DNA from: Pinus tabuliformis
Lineage: Eukaryota; Streptophyta; Pinopsida; Pinales; Pinaceae
Assembly (NCBI GenBank): GCA_031772625.1
Contig: CM062820.1
Location: 1,075,145,369 to 1,075,209,368 of the forward strand
Reading direction: 5' to 3'
Length of the DNA: 64,000 nt
The notes beneath the pieces were generated by a model that made no database searches, had not been told where the DNA came from, and saw nothing but the letters and a program-made list of their open reading frames with translations. Each line of letters begins with the position of its first letter. Position 1 is the first letter of the stretch. Made by a program: the position numbers and the translations under genes. Positions 34,401-46,736 of the stretch are shown here, piece after piece.

Positions 34401-34980
34401 TTTTACTAACTTGCAGCCCAAGGAAACTCAATACGATGAAGGAGATTTTCACGAGATAGCTAAAAATGTGAAATTCCAATGCCATCAACACAAAGAAACA
34501 AATAGATACAATTCAGATAATAATTTGTGCGCACCCATAAATCTTGTATATCTGGTTCTAGTGTATACAACAAGATGAATTGTACTCTCCATCATAGCTA
34601 GTTCTAATATATTCTCTAGTTCTAACTTTTTCTACATTTATTATGAAATGATAAATCAAAAAATAATCCATTTCCTTCTACTTGTATTAATTGCAATGAT
34701 TTATTAATCTTGAGTCATATATTGAATAAGTTTGAACATGAAATTCTCCATGATCCAAATCAATTTATGCACTGATCTAAATCGCGATGTCGTATGGAGT
34801 CCAGGAATCCTCTTGCTTTGCACTACTTGGAAGTCAGTTGATCCATAAACTTGACGAAGTTTGTCTCGTGGTACATCGTTGGTGGTGTTCATTAATGAGT
34901 TTGAGCATAGGAGCAATTTTTCTTCGAAAGGCATGCTTATGAGAGAGGCCAAAAAATTAAACTAACATTTGCACCAAATG
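31492..34980. other. Non-coding DNA between LTR nest and LINE array
   Basis: No gene is supported over 3.5 kb. The 277-codon minus-strand open frame at 31570-32403 has no domain signature and spans a tandem repeat. At about 32690-32940 the minus strand reads an acidic stretch (NEVREELKMDLVKDNGEY, FDNEVWFDKEEEKDALQKW) that looks protein-like; it could be a decayed transposon or gene piece, but I cannot name it. Confidence 0.45.
31668..31862 (+). repeat. Tandem duplication of about 100 bp
   Basis: Two copies, about 31668-31767 and 31769-31862, share GCTTTTTTTTCCTGAC, TCGTTGCTCTAGAATGTGTG and GATGGATGGGAGCT. Confidence 0.88.
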
Positions 34981-34989
34981 TTGCAAAGG

Positions 34990-35549
34990 AAACGCCGTAG
35001 GGCAATAGATAACATATAACACTATGTAAGGCAATATATAGCATATAATACTAATTAGCTAAGTAAGGCAATAGATAGCATATAACACAAAGGCAATAGG
35101 TAGCATATAACACTAAATAACGCTTCTTTGACAATTGTTGAAAGGCAAAAAAAAAGATCAACAAAAAGCAAAGGACCATGCTATATGCAATACATGCTTC
35201 TTAGCCTTACAAATCATGAGTCATATGTCATATAACACTAATTAATGCTTCTAGCATCTTAGCCTTACAAATCATGAGTGATATGTCATATAACACTAAT
35301 TAATGCTTCTAGCATATCCCACTAATTAATGCTTCTTTGACAATTGTTGAAAGACAAAAAGAGATCAAGAAAAGGAAAGGACTATGCTATAATGAAAACA
35401 AATTAATGCTTCTTTGACGAGTGTTGAAAGAGAAAAAAAAGATCAAGAAAAGGCAAAGGATCATGCTATAATGAAAAAAATTAATGCTTCTTTGACAAGT
35501 GTTGAAAGAGAAAAAAATGATCAAGAAAATGCAAAGACCATGCTATAGT
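34990..35549 (+). repeat. Degenerate tandem array, left part
   Basis: Repeated phrases such as GGCAATAGATAGCATATAACAC, TTAATGCTTCTTTGACAATTGTTGAAAG, GATCAAGAAAAGGCAAAGGACCATGCTATA and CATGCTTCTTAGCCTTACAAATCATGAG recur in shifting order. The array is split by the LINE and continues at 43353-43690. Confidence 0.85.
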
Positions 35550-35672
35550 GAAATCTTATTGCAATACAACATCGATTTCCAGATTGTAAGTTCATGTAAA
35601 CCCCTTAGAGCTCATTGCTATTATTTTTGAGAAGCTACAGGGTCGATCCTGCCAATTTGTAGTGAGAGATCT

Positions 35673-37642
35673 TTGATGTCTATGCAGGAGCTGAAGTTCC
35701 AGTCTCCTTCGGGAGAGAGTGTCGCACAGGTGAGGAAGACAGGCGGTCAAGATCAACAACGGAAAACCATGCAGCCAACCGTCTCGCCGCGTAGTAGGGG
35801 GGCGAAGAGGCGGCTCTTGATCGTGGGTTTGGTAAGCATGGTGTTTCTGTCGGTGCCGGCAGCATGCATCTACCCTCTGACATTGCTGAGGGTTTACCCT
35901 TTGTTCTGTGGCACCGGTGTTCTGCTGCTGTAGATGCTCCCGTCCCCTCCACCAAGGATTCTTAGCGATCAGAAATTGTCCACGCGTGTCTTCGTTAGAG
36001 ATATCATAAGAATGCCTGTGAATCTCATGGTGACACCGAAAATAGCATTCATGTTTCTGACCCGGGGGCCCTTGCCCCTCGTAGAACTCTGGGAAGAGTT
36101 CTTCAGGGATAATCACTAGAAGTTGACTGCGCTGGTGGAAAAAAATGCAGAAACACAGTCAGGGTTTCAAGAGGTTCAGTGCCTGCTACTGATGGAGAAA
36201 CGTAGGGGAGGGAGCTCCCCTCCATCCTAGAAAGCTGTTGTTGCCAGCAGAGGCAAGTCCCTTCTGGGCAAAGTCAAAGATTTGGAGGAAGAGGAATAGA
36301 GTAATAATGAAAAGGAAACAGAGGGGGGCGGACACAAGGTAAATGTTAGCACTAAAGAAAAAGAAGAAGAAGACAAAAGATAGGGCACAAGGAATAATAA
36401 ACATAAAGGACCATGCAGACCCAAAATGGAGGTCACTCCTAGAGTGGTGTCAAATGATCCTGCACTTCAGGCACACAAAGAACATATGGGGACCTATGCT
36501 ATAATCTGTAAGTTTATGGGATTATGGCCCATAGAAAAGGCTTTGCAGTTATGGATCAAGTATCACTGGAAACCCAAAGGAAGTATAGACCTGCATCTAG
36601 GGTCCAAGGGATTTTTCACTGTAGTGCTCACTAACATTGAAGACAAAGACAAAATATTTGAAGGACGACCCTACTTTTATGCAGCGGCTGGCCTCTATAT
36701 GCGGCCTTGGAAGATGAACTTTGTGCCAGAGCGGCAGACTTTCACTTTGGTACCAGTCTAGGTAAGACTCTATTCTCTTCCTCTCGATTATTGACGAACT
36801 GAATCGCTTACTGCCATAGGTAACAAACTAGGACATTTTCTCAAAGCTTTAGAAGCCACGAGAAGAGGAAAATATGCTTCCTATGCTAGGATGTGTGTAG
36901 AAATGGATTTATCAGGAGCTCTTCTCGATGAAGTCATACTAGAAGTTTTTGATGAGGAATGGGTCCAAACAGTAGACTACGAACATATCCCATTCAGATA
37001 CTGTAAATGCCATGAACATGGACACCTATTTAGAGATTTCCCTCGTAGGCAAGCAGAAAGCAAAGGTATACATAAGGAAATGAAGGATACAGATAGCTTC
37101 CAAAAAGTTATCAGTAGAGGAAAGGGCAACAAAAAAGGATCAAGGCAATTTTGTAATGAGGGGAAAAGGTTAGTGAAAATAGGTATCGAGTATTGGAAAA
37201 AAATGAAGAAATGACAACTGAAGAGCAATCTATGGAGGACGGCCCTAATGGAATGGAAACATAAGCGAAAGAAGATGGCAACCAAACACAAGAGACAGAT
37301 AATAAGAAAGAAACTATATTGAGTGAAACAGAAATAGAGATGGATCACGAAATGACCCAAAGTGAAACAGATCTAGAAGATCATGAGCTTCAGGAAATTC
37401 TAGATAAGGAACATCTAGATCTAGAAGGGTTCTTGAGGCAGGGATCCATGGGAGGGATAGACTCACTTCCCCAAGAAGACTGCAACAAAATTCAGCAGCT
37501 TTTCTTATGGAAATCTCAGGAAAGAGAATTAGTTAACTATAAATCGAGGGAAAAACAGGAGCACAGAGGGGTTAAAGTCATGAAAACTACTCCAGGATTA
37601 GCAACCAGAAATGCAGGAAAAAATAGAGGTAGGAAAAAGTAG
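35673..37642 (+). pseudogene. LINE ORF1, RNA-binding protein
   Basis: The frame from ATG 35673 (MSMQELKFQSPSGESVAQ) is interrupted by stops near 35931, 36117, 36228, 36300, 36390, 36759 and 37212, then continues one frame over to 37642. The middle (36426-36761) is a DUF4283-like domain (DLHLGSKGFFTVVLTNIEDK, GRPYFYAAAGLYMRPW). A knuckle near 37000 (YCKCHEHGHLFRDF) has lost its first and last cysteines to Tyr and Phe. The tail is acidic. In plant L1 elements this protein coats the element RNA. Confidence 0.88.
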
Positions 37643-37731
37643 AAGGACCTCTTGATGGAGTGTGGAAAGTTAATGATAGACTCAGGTAAGATGAAAGATC
37701 TAACTATTTACTCATTTACAAATCTTTAAAT

Positions 37732-40700
37732 ATGAAGCTCACATCATGGAATATCAGAGGTCTAGGTAGTAAAAGAAAACAAAGAATGCTTAGTCATAGA
37801 CTGAAACTGGAAATGCTAGATGTTATCTTCATCCAGGAAATGAAATGTTCCATATAGAAAATCAGACAAATCCATAGCAAATGGATCAACAGATTTGATT
37901 TCCTAGAGGTTAAAGCGGAAAACACAGCTGGGGGCATTCTAACTCTGTGGAATCCAAAGAAAATTAGTATAACAGATGCAAAAGCATCTAGAAACTACTT
38001 ATCAGTGTTTATTCAACCAATGGGGGACTCAAAAATCTTCCTGGTCACAAATGTTTATGGTCCTCAAAGAATAGATGATAAACTCAAATTGTTAGACTCC
38101 CTAATTGATCTTAGGCACAGACAGGCAGGGATTCCTTGGATTATGGGAGGGGACTTTAATATGATAAAATCGCTCTCGGGAAAAAAAGCAGGTACCAGAG
38201 CACTCAACAAAGACTCCTTAGCTTTTCAGACGTTCACGGATGAGATGAAACTGGTTGATTTAGACCTAAACAATGGCTTTTTTACTTGGAACAAAAAAAG
38301 AGGAGGTAAGGCACAGGTAGCCTCTAAGTTGGACAGGTTCATGATTTCAGAGGAGCTATTACTTACAGATAAAGAAATAACAGCAACTGTCCTTCCCTTT
38401 GGAGGTTTTGAACATTGGCCGATTCAACTGGAAATCAAGGGTTTGATTTCTCCCAGTAACAGGCCCTTCAGATTCGAGAATATTTGGTTCTCCCACCCAG
38501 ATTTCATCAGCAATATTGAAAAATGGTGGTCGGAAGACTTGCCATTCCAGGGCTCAAAAATGTACCTCCTTCACAAAAGACTTAAGCATGTCAAGTTAAG
38601 GCTAAAAGAGTGGAACAAAAAGGATTTTGGAAACATTTTTGTGAACAAAAGATTATTGGAAATTAAATTACAGACACTCAACCAAGCTTTGATCAAAGAT
38701 GGCTTTAACAAAGTCATAAGTGATCAGGTGGATAAGCATCACCAAGAATGGGATAATTTGTGCAAACAAGAGGAAACATTCTGGAGGCAGAAGTCTAGAG
38801 TGCAATGGCTTAAGGAAGGAAAGCGGAATACAAAATTCTTCCACAGATCCACTATGGCTAACAGAGCACACAATAGAATCTCAACGATAAAGGATGAGAA
38901 TGGACAGCTCCATAACACCCACAAGAGCATTGAAGTTGTGCTTGTCTAGTGTTTCTGAAACATCACTCGAGAAAACAATCCAAATAGAGAACATTCCATC
39001 AAGGAAATTACAAGGCATATCCCTAAGCTAGTGTCTATAGAGGATAATCTTAACCTCAATAGACTTGTTATTGAAGAAGAGGTCAGTGAGGTTCTCAAAG
39101 ACATGAAGAACTGTAAAGCACCAGGTCCAGATGGGTTCAATGTGGACTTTTTTAAAGCCTGTTGGCACATTGTTAAACAGGACATTCTAGAAGTGGTGGA
39201 GGACTCCAGATCCAACAAAACGATCCTGAAAGCCCTCAACACTTCCTTCATTTCCCTAATTCCCAAACAGGATTCGGCCCAAACTACAGACAAATATAGA
39301 CCCATAGCTTTATGCAATGTGGTTTACAAGATAATCTCTAAGGTAGTGGCAAATAGACTTAAACCTCTCCTTCCTTCTTTAGTTTCAGAGGAACAAGAGG
39401 GTTATGTGGAGGGCAGACAAATTTTAAATAACATCATTCAAGCCCATGAGGTGGTCCACATGCTCACCAGTAAAAAACTGGTGGGGATGATCATGCAATT
39501 AGATATAGCAAAAGCCTATGACAAGGTCAATTGGAATTACATCAAAAGGGTTCTCACTGCTTTTGGGTTCGAACACAACTGGATCCGTTGGGTTATGGCT
39601 CTGGTGACCTCTTCCAGTTTTTCAATTTTGGTGAATGGCTCCCCCTCAGATATCTTCTTTCCTTCTAGAGGCCTCAGGCAAGGAGATCCGCTCTCTCCCT
39701 TCCTCTTCATTCTCATGATGGAGGGACTGGGCAGATCTATTAAGCATGCCAAGGAGATGGGAAAAATAAAAGGTCTTCAATTATCTAAAAATGGACAAGC
39801 TCTGACTCACCAACAATTTGTAGATGATACCATGCCACAAGGGATCCCCACAGTCAAAGAAGCTTCAGCCTACAATCAAATCCTGAAGGAATTTGCTTTG
39901 GCTACAGGTATGGAAGTCAATCTTTCCAAGTCAAAAATTTTCTTCTTAAATACTACTATTGCTATTCAGAGAAACATTTCAAGAATTCTGGGCTTCCAAA
40001 GGGATTCCCTCCCCACAAAGTATTTGGGAATTCCTCTCACTGACAGACCAATGCACAAAAGTATCTGGGAACCGATGCTTAACAAATTGCAAGACAAAGT
40101 CAAAAATTGGACTTTCTGGGTCTTGAACCTGGCAGGCAGGTTCGTTTTAACTAAGGCGGTCCTACAATCGATCCCAGTTTTCTTGTTATCCGCCCTCCCA
40201 GATCCCACGGGGGTTTTAGAGAAATTCAGAAACATTCAAAGAGATTTCCTCTGGGGTAAAGAAGAAACTAAGAAGAAATGGGCCCTAGTCTCTTGGGACA
40301 TAATCTGTAAACCCAAGAAACAGGGGGGTCTAGGCTTGGATGATCAGGTGATTCTCAATAAAGCTCTAGGAGCCAAGCTATGGTGGCATTGGGTCCAAGA
40401 ACCACAAACTCAGTGGACAAGAATCTGGAAAGAAAAATATGCTAGCTCTTGGCACACTAAGGATCTAATAAGAATGTCTGGCAATGTTAAAGGTTCTCAC
40501 ATCTAGAATAGAGCCTGGGAAAACAGAAGCCTTGTTCAAAATAACAGCTTTTGGGAAATCAGAGCCGGAGATCTTGCACTCTTTTGGGAAGACAGGTGGC
40601 AAAAAGAACCAATACTGTTAATAGAGGACTTTGAGAGTCTCAAGCAGGGAACAAACCTTCAAGGGTTAATTAAAGTCAAGGATTTCTGGGATCTATCCCA

Positions 40701-42057
40701 AACCTCAGGAAAATGGAGAAGCTGGAGTAAACTTGACTACGGAGATGATAACCCCATGAAAATTAAGGCAGAAGCTCTTGGGATCTTACTTAAACAAAGG
40801 ATGATTTTAGCTACAGAGGGGCAGGATCAATTGAGATGGGGCAATAAAAATAAAGGCAACTTTAATCCTAAGGAAGCTAAGAATATTCTTCTTGGGCTTG
40901 ATCAAAGAGTTCCAAACAAGACATGGCAGATCCTCTGGAGATACCAAGGTTGGATGAAAATCAAGATTTTCATGTGGTTAGTTCATCATAAGAAAATTCT
41001 AACTTGGGACAACATACGGAAGAGGGGTGTCTTGGGGCCCTCCAGATGCCTGCTTTGTGAAGAGAAGGGGGAAAATATGGAGCACATTCTTAACAGTTGC
41101 TCTTATACTACCTGGGTATGGGATTACTTCGCTTCCATTTTCCGGCAGTCAGATAGAGACAGAAGTAGTATCACTAATACCCTAAACAATTGGAGAGTTA
41201 ACTTTTCAGAGAATGAGTTCATTAATCTGGCCTGGGCCTTCACGCCAAGCTTCATTATCTAGAATATTTGGAAAGAAAGGAATAAAAGGATTTTCAAACA
41301 TGAAAAGTCTACCCCACAGAGTCTTTTTAATCTTAACCTGAAACAGATTAGGGAGATTGTTAGCACCACGATTCGTTATCTCCCCATAAATCCCCCCTCT
41401 GTGTCTGAGCTAAAAATTCTCAGACAATTGGGAATGGAAGGGATTATTCCTCAAAGTCTAATTAGAAAGGACACAGCTAGGGATATAGGGAAGGAGTTCT
41501 TGCAACCTCCACCGAAAGGTTATCTGAAATACAACATTGATGGGGCTTCAAAAGGCAACCCGGGAACAGTTGGTTTTCGAGGAGTTTTAAGAGATAAAGA
41601 GGGAAAAATTATATTTATCTTCCATTATCACTTTGGCAGAGCCACTAATAATATGGCAGAATTAATGGCTCTGGAACAATGTCTGGAGTTTCTGATCCAA
41701 CAGAATTGCTCAAATGTCATTGTTGAAGCAAACTCAGAGATTACTATTAACTCCGTGAAAGAATTAATTGTGGTACTCTACTGGAGAAAGTTTCTAACCA
41801 CTGGAAACTACTCCTGGTTTACCAAAGAATTCAGGTTCATCTACAAGCGCTGAGAAAAGTGAGTTTCAACCATGTCTGACGTTCGACCAATAAACTAGCG
41901 GACCTTTTGGCCAACCAAGGGGTGAACAATGCAGATTGAGGGATAGCGTACAAGTGGCGGGGGATTCCTCAAAACCATTTAAAGGCTCTCTGCAAGGAAC
42001 AAGCTGCAGAAGACAAGGAAATGTTTATCTACCAGAACCAGATAGCTAGCATAAATT
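37732..42057 (+). pseudogene. LINE ORF2: endonuclease, RT, RNase H
   Basis: Starts at ATG 37732 (MKLTSWNIRGLGSKRKQR). The endonuclease keeps the Glu of IQEMK, GGDFNMI, SKLDRFMIS and the His of FEHWPI. Stops occur near 37856, 38947 and 38956. RT (39031-40506) shows CKAPGPDGFNVDFFK, LDIAKAYDKVNW and the catalytic FVDD where FADD is usual, with a few residues missing just after it. A zinc-binding region, CLLCEEKGENMEHILNSC, is near 41050. RNase H starts near 41520 (NIDGASKGNPGTVGFRG, NNMAELMAL); its third acidic residue is lost (VEANSE) and a frameshift near 41780 shifts the end, where STNKLADLLANQG is still readable. Dead copy. Confidence 0.93.
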
Positions 42058-42092
42058 AATTTTTCTGGCTAGAGGTTTCTCAATCTTTTGTA

Positions 42093-43100
42093 ATGCAATT
42101 GATAGAAAGACAAGCAAGGATTGGTCTCATGCCCTACTGGAATCAGGTAATGGGTAGCCTCAGGATCTCGGTGGACATTTTAAGGGGTCACTTCCTAAAC
42201 GAGCTCAGTATTGGGAATAGGCACAGTAGAGAGAAAAGACTAAAAATGAGAAACAATGCACCGGCTACGGTTATTCTCCATCTTCCCATTTTCAATGACG
42301 AAAACCACGCTAGGGTCAGCTCTCTGGTGATCGCTAGTCCCATAAGCGGTATGTGGTTTTTGAGTTTTGGCAGTGATCCCATTGAGATGGCTACATGTGG
42401 ACATTGGAGGGATTTGAATACCGCCGGCGATCGCACACTATTCTTCAGACAGGTTGGGGTGCGTGATATTATCCCTGGTCGTTGGATCCAGCAACCTGGA
42501 TCAACGGCCGAGATTGATGGCGTAGGTTTATGGGCCCTCGGGGCACTTTTTGTTATGCTTTTTTGGCACGTCCTCTCCCTCCTTGGTGGGGATGAGTCTC
42601 TCGCGGTGGGTGTTGTGTTTGTCGAGTGGACTGGAATCCTCAGGACCATGGTGGGCTCTATGATGGGTCATAGGTCTGTCAAGCACAATCTTGGTGGCAC
42701 GTTTGGTAGCAAGATTTGGTGGGATGGGAGGTTGGTCGTTTCAGGCAGCTGGAATTCAATCTCTTTCCATTTTCAAGATGTAAAACCATACCCTAGCCGG
42801 TTTTCCAGCTATTGCACATCTCTTAGGCGGTTATTGGTTTTGCAGTTTTGGAAGCGATTCCATAGGGCTTCCAACACGTGGCAGTGTGGTAGATTTGAAA
42901 ACCGCCCTCCCCCGCACATTATTGTTCGGTCGTTTTGGTCGTGCGATATGTTTCTGAGCCGTTGGATCCAACAACCCAGATCAATGGTCGGGATTGTCCA
43001 TGCTGCTTGGTGGGGCCTGGTCAGTGATCTCCGGTCTTTCAGATGGTGTACATTTGGCCTTTTTTGTTGTTCGTGCAATTTTTGTAATCGGGGGAGATAG
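42093..43100 (+). other. 335-codon open frame in LINE 3' region
   Basis: An uninterrupted frame in what should be the LINE 3' untranslated region. It shows no known domain. The DNA has an imperfect direct duplication of about 480 bp spacing: about 42355-42515 and 42837-42995 both encode a WIQQP motif (GRWIQQPGSTAEIDG and SRWIQQPRSMVGIVH). Composition is Trp, Ser and Phe rich and codon use looks random, so a chance open frame is likely. It is notable only because ORF1 and ORF2 of the same element have many stops. Confidence 0.4.
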
Positions 43101-43302
43101 TTGTGGGCTGCAGGCACTAGGGTTTGTGGAATTCTGGAGCTCCCCTTTGGGCTGAGGATTCTTTCAACCTTCCAGGTTATGTGTATCATGGGTTTGGTGT
43201 TTACTTTTGTGGGGGGGAGGGTTTTTCTTTGGCAGGAAACCTTTTTTCTTGATTCTTTGTATATGAATGGTTTGGTATAGTACCTTATGTAACTTTTCTT
43301 TT

Positions 43303-43333
43303 GGTTTAATGAAATAAAAAACAAAAAAAAAAA
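43303..43333 (+). terminator. LINE 3' end with A-rich tail
   Basis: TTTAATGAAATAAAAAACAAAAAAAAAAA just before the right target duplication, the expected poly-A tail of target-primed reverse transcription. Confidence 0.9.
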
Positions 43334-43352
43334 GAAATCTTATTGCAATACA

Positions 43353-43690
43353 TGCTTTCTTAGCCTTACAAATCACGAGTCCTATACAAATCAGAGTCCT
43401 ATGTCATATAACTCTAATTTAATGCTTCTTCGTCACTTGTTGAAAGACAAAAAACAAAGATCAAGAAAAGAAGGACCATGCCATAATGAAAACAAAATAA
43501 TAGTTCTTTGACAAGTGTTGAAAGAGAAGAAAAAGATCAAGAAAAGGCAAATACCATGCTATAATGAAATCTTATTGCAATACATGCTTCCTTAGCCTTA
43601 GAAATCACAGTCCTATGTTGAAAAATACTTTATCAAGAAAAGGAAAGGAAGTTTGTTCATCAATGAAATCTCACTTCAATAAATGCTTCC
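43353..43690 (+). repeat. Degenerate tandem array, right part
   Basis: Continuation of the array at 34990-35549, with CTTTCTTAGCCTTACAAATC, GATCAAGAAAAG and CTTATTGCAATACATGCTTCC phrases. Confidence 0.85.
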
Positions 43691-43699
43691 TTAGCCATG

Positions 43700-44945
43700 A
43701 TAATCTGTACAAAGCAATTTTATTTTTTATAGTTTAAAACATGTGTGTGCAAATGACTGTAACAATTTTGTAAATAAATTTTGAATTTTTCCAACAATTT
43801 TGAAAATGAAATATAATTTTTTGTAGGGCATTATCCTACCAAAATTAGAATTCAGTGGTAAATGAACGAACAAAAAAGACAACAACAAGTTGGTTTTACT
43901 CCCCAAGATAAATCTATGTTTATATTTGTTTTTCATATCCTCTTAAAACCTTTAGATATTAAAATATAAAATTATAGAATAAATATGCTTTATTTAATTT
44001 TTATTAGTTTTTCTTTGAAATAAAATATTTTAATAGCAAAAAAATCTTATTTTTTAATTTAGAATTATCTTTTTACAATTTTTTTTTTAAATTTAATTTG
44101 CATTTTTTTGTAACAGTAAAAGTAAATTATATAATTCAAAAAATCCAAATTCCAAAATACTAAATTTATTTATATATTTAAAAAAAAAATTTAATATGTT
44201 ATTCAAAATTATATGCTCAAATCTCTCGTAAAACAAAGTGACTGCAAATTTTAGTATTTGTATAATAATATATTTAAAACAAAATGAGTGCACACTTTCT
44301 TATTTGTATTAGTATTTGTATAATAATATATTTAAAACAAAATGAGTGCACACTTTCTTATTTGTATTAGTATTTGTATAATAATATATTTAAAGCAAAA
44401 TGAGTGTACACTTTCTTATTTGTATAATAATATATTTAAAAATATTTAAAATAAAATATAATATATTTCCGATTAAATTATTTGATCATAGCGTTTTTTT
44501 GGAGAAGGCCATGCAAAATTTCACATTAAAATATTTTATAAGATTTTGGCGCTTTGTTTTATAAGATATTGATCTATATATTTTAATGACATCATTCATT
44601 ATTGACGTGAGCATTTCTTTTCACTAGGGAGAGATGCAGTATAAGCATTTGGAATCTATTTTATAACTCTGCGCAGGATCATTTCAAAAATGTTGCAACA
44701 GAAAGGCATCACAGTGATCTTCGGTAGCGTCATGAATTCATCCGTCATGTTGTGTGATGTAGCGTTATGGAGAAGGAATCGTTAAATGTATGAACTCATT
44801 CATCACCTGATGAATACGGTGGATTTTATATTTTAACTCCTGTGATATAAATTTTAATTTTTTATTGGATTTTAAATTTTAATGGTTTAAAATATTCCAG
44901 TATATAATTAAATTTAATATTTATTTTTATTTTTGTTATTATAAC
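43700..44945. other. Very AT-rich stretch, no gene
   Basis: Long runs of A and T with no coding signal. It contains the 58-bp tandem repeat listed separately. Confidence 0.6.
44251..44430 (+). repeat. 58-bp tandem repeat, three copies
   Basis: Units start at 44251, 44309 and 44367 with TTAGTATTTGTATAATAATA and include AAAATGAGTGCACACTTTC. The copies are almost identical, so the expansion is recent. Confidence 0.95.
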
Positions 44946-44948
44946 CAT

Positions 44949-45210
44949 AGAGTACAATTTAAAGTTTAAAAAAATCTCTATTAAATTTAACATGTTAAAT
45001 TGACTAGACAAAAATAATAAACTAGTGCTTAAAGCAATTCTAGAACAGTAAAAAAAAAGGAAAATTGACATGATCACATTGAGTACAATTTAAAGTTTAA
45101 AAAATTCTCTATTAAATTTAGCACAAAATTCACTGGACAAATACAATAAACCAGTGCTTAAAGCAATTCTGCAATATTTAAAAATAAAAATTGAAACATG
45201 ATCACATTGA
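44949..45210 (+). repeat. Tandem duplication of about 130 bp
   Basis: Two copies (about 44949-45080 and 45081-45210) share GAGTACAATTTAAAGTTTAA, CAGTGCTTAAAGCAATTCT and ATGATCACATTGA. They sit just downstream of the GRF remnant. Confidence 0.85.
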
Positions 45211-45305
45211 AATCCTTCCACTGGGAAGTATAATCCATTCTCAGAATTCTGATTTCACCGCCGATAACCCGAGGAAAGGTTCAAATATCATATTTATGAT
45301 GTTTT

Positions 45306-45821
45306 CTAAGAACTCAAGACCAGCGCTGTATAATCGCATCCATATTCTTTCGTGCCGAGATGGGGGCCCCTATTCATGTGGCATTCGCAGTACTTTTGGT
45401 CCGGAACAACGTCTCTGGAGCAATGCCATTTCTTACCGTCTATTCTCCGACATCTTCCGGGTACTGTATCCATGTTGCCAGCGAATCCACAGCGCGACTG
45501 CCATAACATAAAATCCATGTCAGCTTCAAATAAAGCTTTATCTTTTACAAAACCTACCTGTAATAAACTTGACTGTTGTACTTAGGGGTGGGGGAGGAAG
45601 ATGATGAGGGGAGGAAGCTGAGGAGATCTTTGGGGAAGAGAAAGCGAACTTTTCCGAATAGGAACGATAAGCTTAGGCGGCACGGGGACACAGGCCATCA
45701 TGTACTTGAAAATCAACTCCTGGCGTTCCAGTGCCTGCCACTGCGCTGGACTGAAGGGAGGACGTACTCCTGTTTTTACAACATGCATTCCCAGTCCCGT
45801 TTCCATTCCGCCCGAATACAT
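45306..45821 (-). pseudogene. GRF: Growth-regulating factor remnant (QLQ and WRC domains)
   Basis: Reading leftward from ATG at 45821 ([13 protein letters not shown]), the QLQ domain reads [19 protein letters not shown] with the Q-x3-L-x2-Q core and then [14 protein letters not shown] possible 60-nt intron (45498-45557, CAG/GTAGGT donor and GGCAG acceptor) leads to the WRC domain: [19 protein letters not shown] and [10 protein letters not shown], with the C-x9-C-x10-C-x2-H zinc pattern complete. GRFs are plant transcription factors that bind GIF co-activators through QLQ and DNA through WRC. Here the frame shifts after QLQ (stop near 45582) and again inside the basic motif after NRG, and the rest of the protein is absent. 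It is either a decayed copy or a short two-exon piece. Confidence 0.8.
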
Positions 45822-45899
45822 TAACTTAAAGCGAATCTCTAAAATTATTGATCGAAACCGCCAAAACAAGAAGAAAGATAACGCACTTTAACAAACACG

Positions 45900-46736
45900 C
45901 AACTAATTTGTAACTGTAACTATTTTGATCTAACATTTAATCGTATGGTGCACAAGATGACAGGTAAGCAAGGAGGGGAGTTGATTTCAGAAGGAAACGC
46001 CTTACGGCGTAAAAATATTTGTGAGTTGATCGACACTCTATTCATCGAGTTTTGTATCTTCCATTACTTATAAACTCTACCTGATCATTGATGTTTACTA
46101 TGAAGGAGTTGGGAAATGGTCATACTGCCTTCCATTGGGCATCATGCAACAAAGAATAGTAAGGAAACCATAGTTAATTTGAATATGGTGGCATGCCTAA
46201 GGTAAACTCTAGTGCTGGACAAGCAAGATAGTAATTGAAAACCATAACTTGGTTGATATCATTGCTAAAACTATTTTCTACGATATATTTTTTTATGGGG
46301 TCTCGTTTTGCAACTTTGGCTACGAAACGTTCTTTCAAAATTTTGTTTGTTAATGCTAGAGGTGACCAAGAAAAATATACTAACGCCTACAACAACATTT
46401 CACCAACCCTAATATATCAAAAACATCCCTTTCAAAATAAACACAAGTCGATATGTCATTTGTAATGTGTTGTGTTCGATGACTTTGGAATAATCATGTA
46501 TATGTTGTCTTTGTCCTCATTTTCCCTGCTTATAACTTTGCATGCTAAGCCAGCAAGGGATATAATAATGGATGGATGGATAGTATGTTTACTTTTAAAT
46601 ATGGAAAAATTGGGTTATACCAAGGGTTTTGTCATTTGATAAATCTAGAAGAATTTTTCATTCTCAATCAAGCACATTTGTTCAATATTGATTTTACTCC
46701 AGAATTGTCTTGACGAAGATAACCCCCCCTTCCTTC
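45900..46736. other. No gene seen
   Basis: Short open frames only, with no family signature on either strand. AT-rich single-copy-like DNA between two gene remnants. Confidence 0.5.

Larger units (their letters stand above)
35569..43333 (+). mobile_element. L1-type LINE, full length, decayed
   Basis: A 7765-bp insertion flanked by a perfect 19-bp target duplication (GAAATCTTATTGCAATACA at 35550-35568 and 43334-43352). It ends in an A-rich tail. ORF1 has a DUF4283-like domain and a zinc knuckle; ORF2 has an apurinic-type endonuclease, RT, zinc-binding region and RNase H, the layout of plant L1 elements. Stops and frameshifts break both. Perfect duplications and full length suggest a moderately young insertion relative to Copia 1. 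Confidence 0.95.

Noticed and set aside
35592-36116. 174-codon minus-strand frame
   Set aside because: It is antisense to the 5' part of the LINE ORF1, with no family signature.
42188-43324. Long minus-strand frames in the LINE 3' region
   Set aside because: They are shadows of the plus-strand open stretch with no domain.
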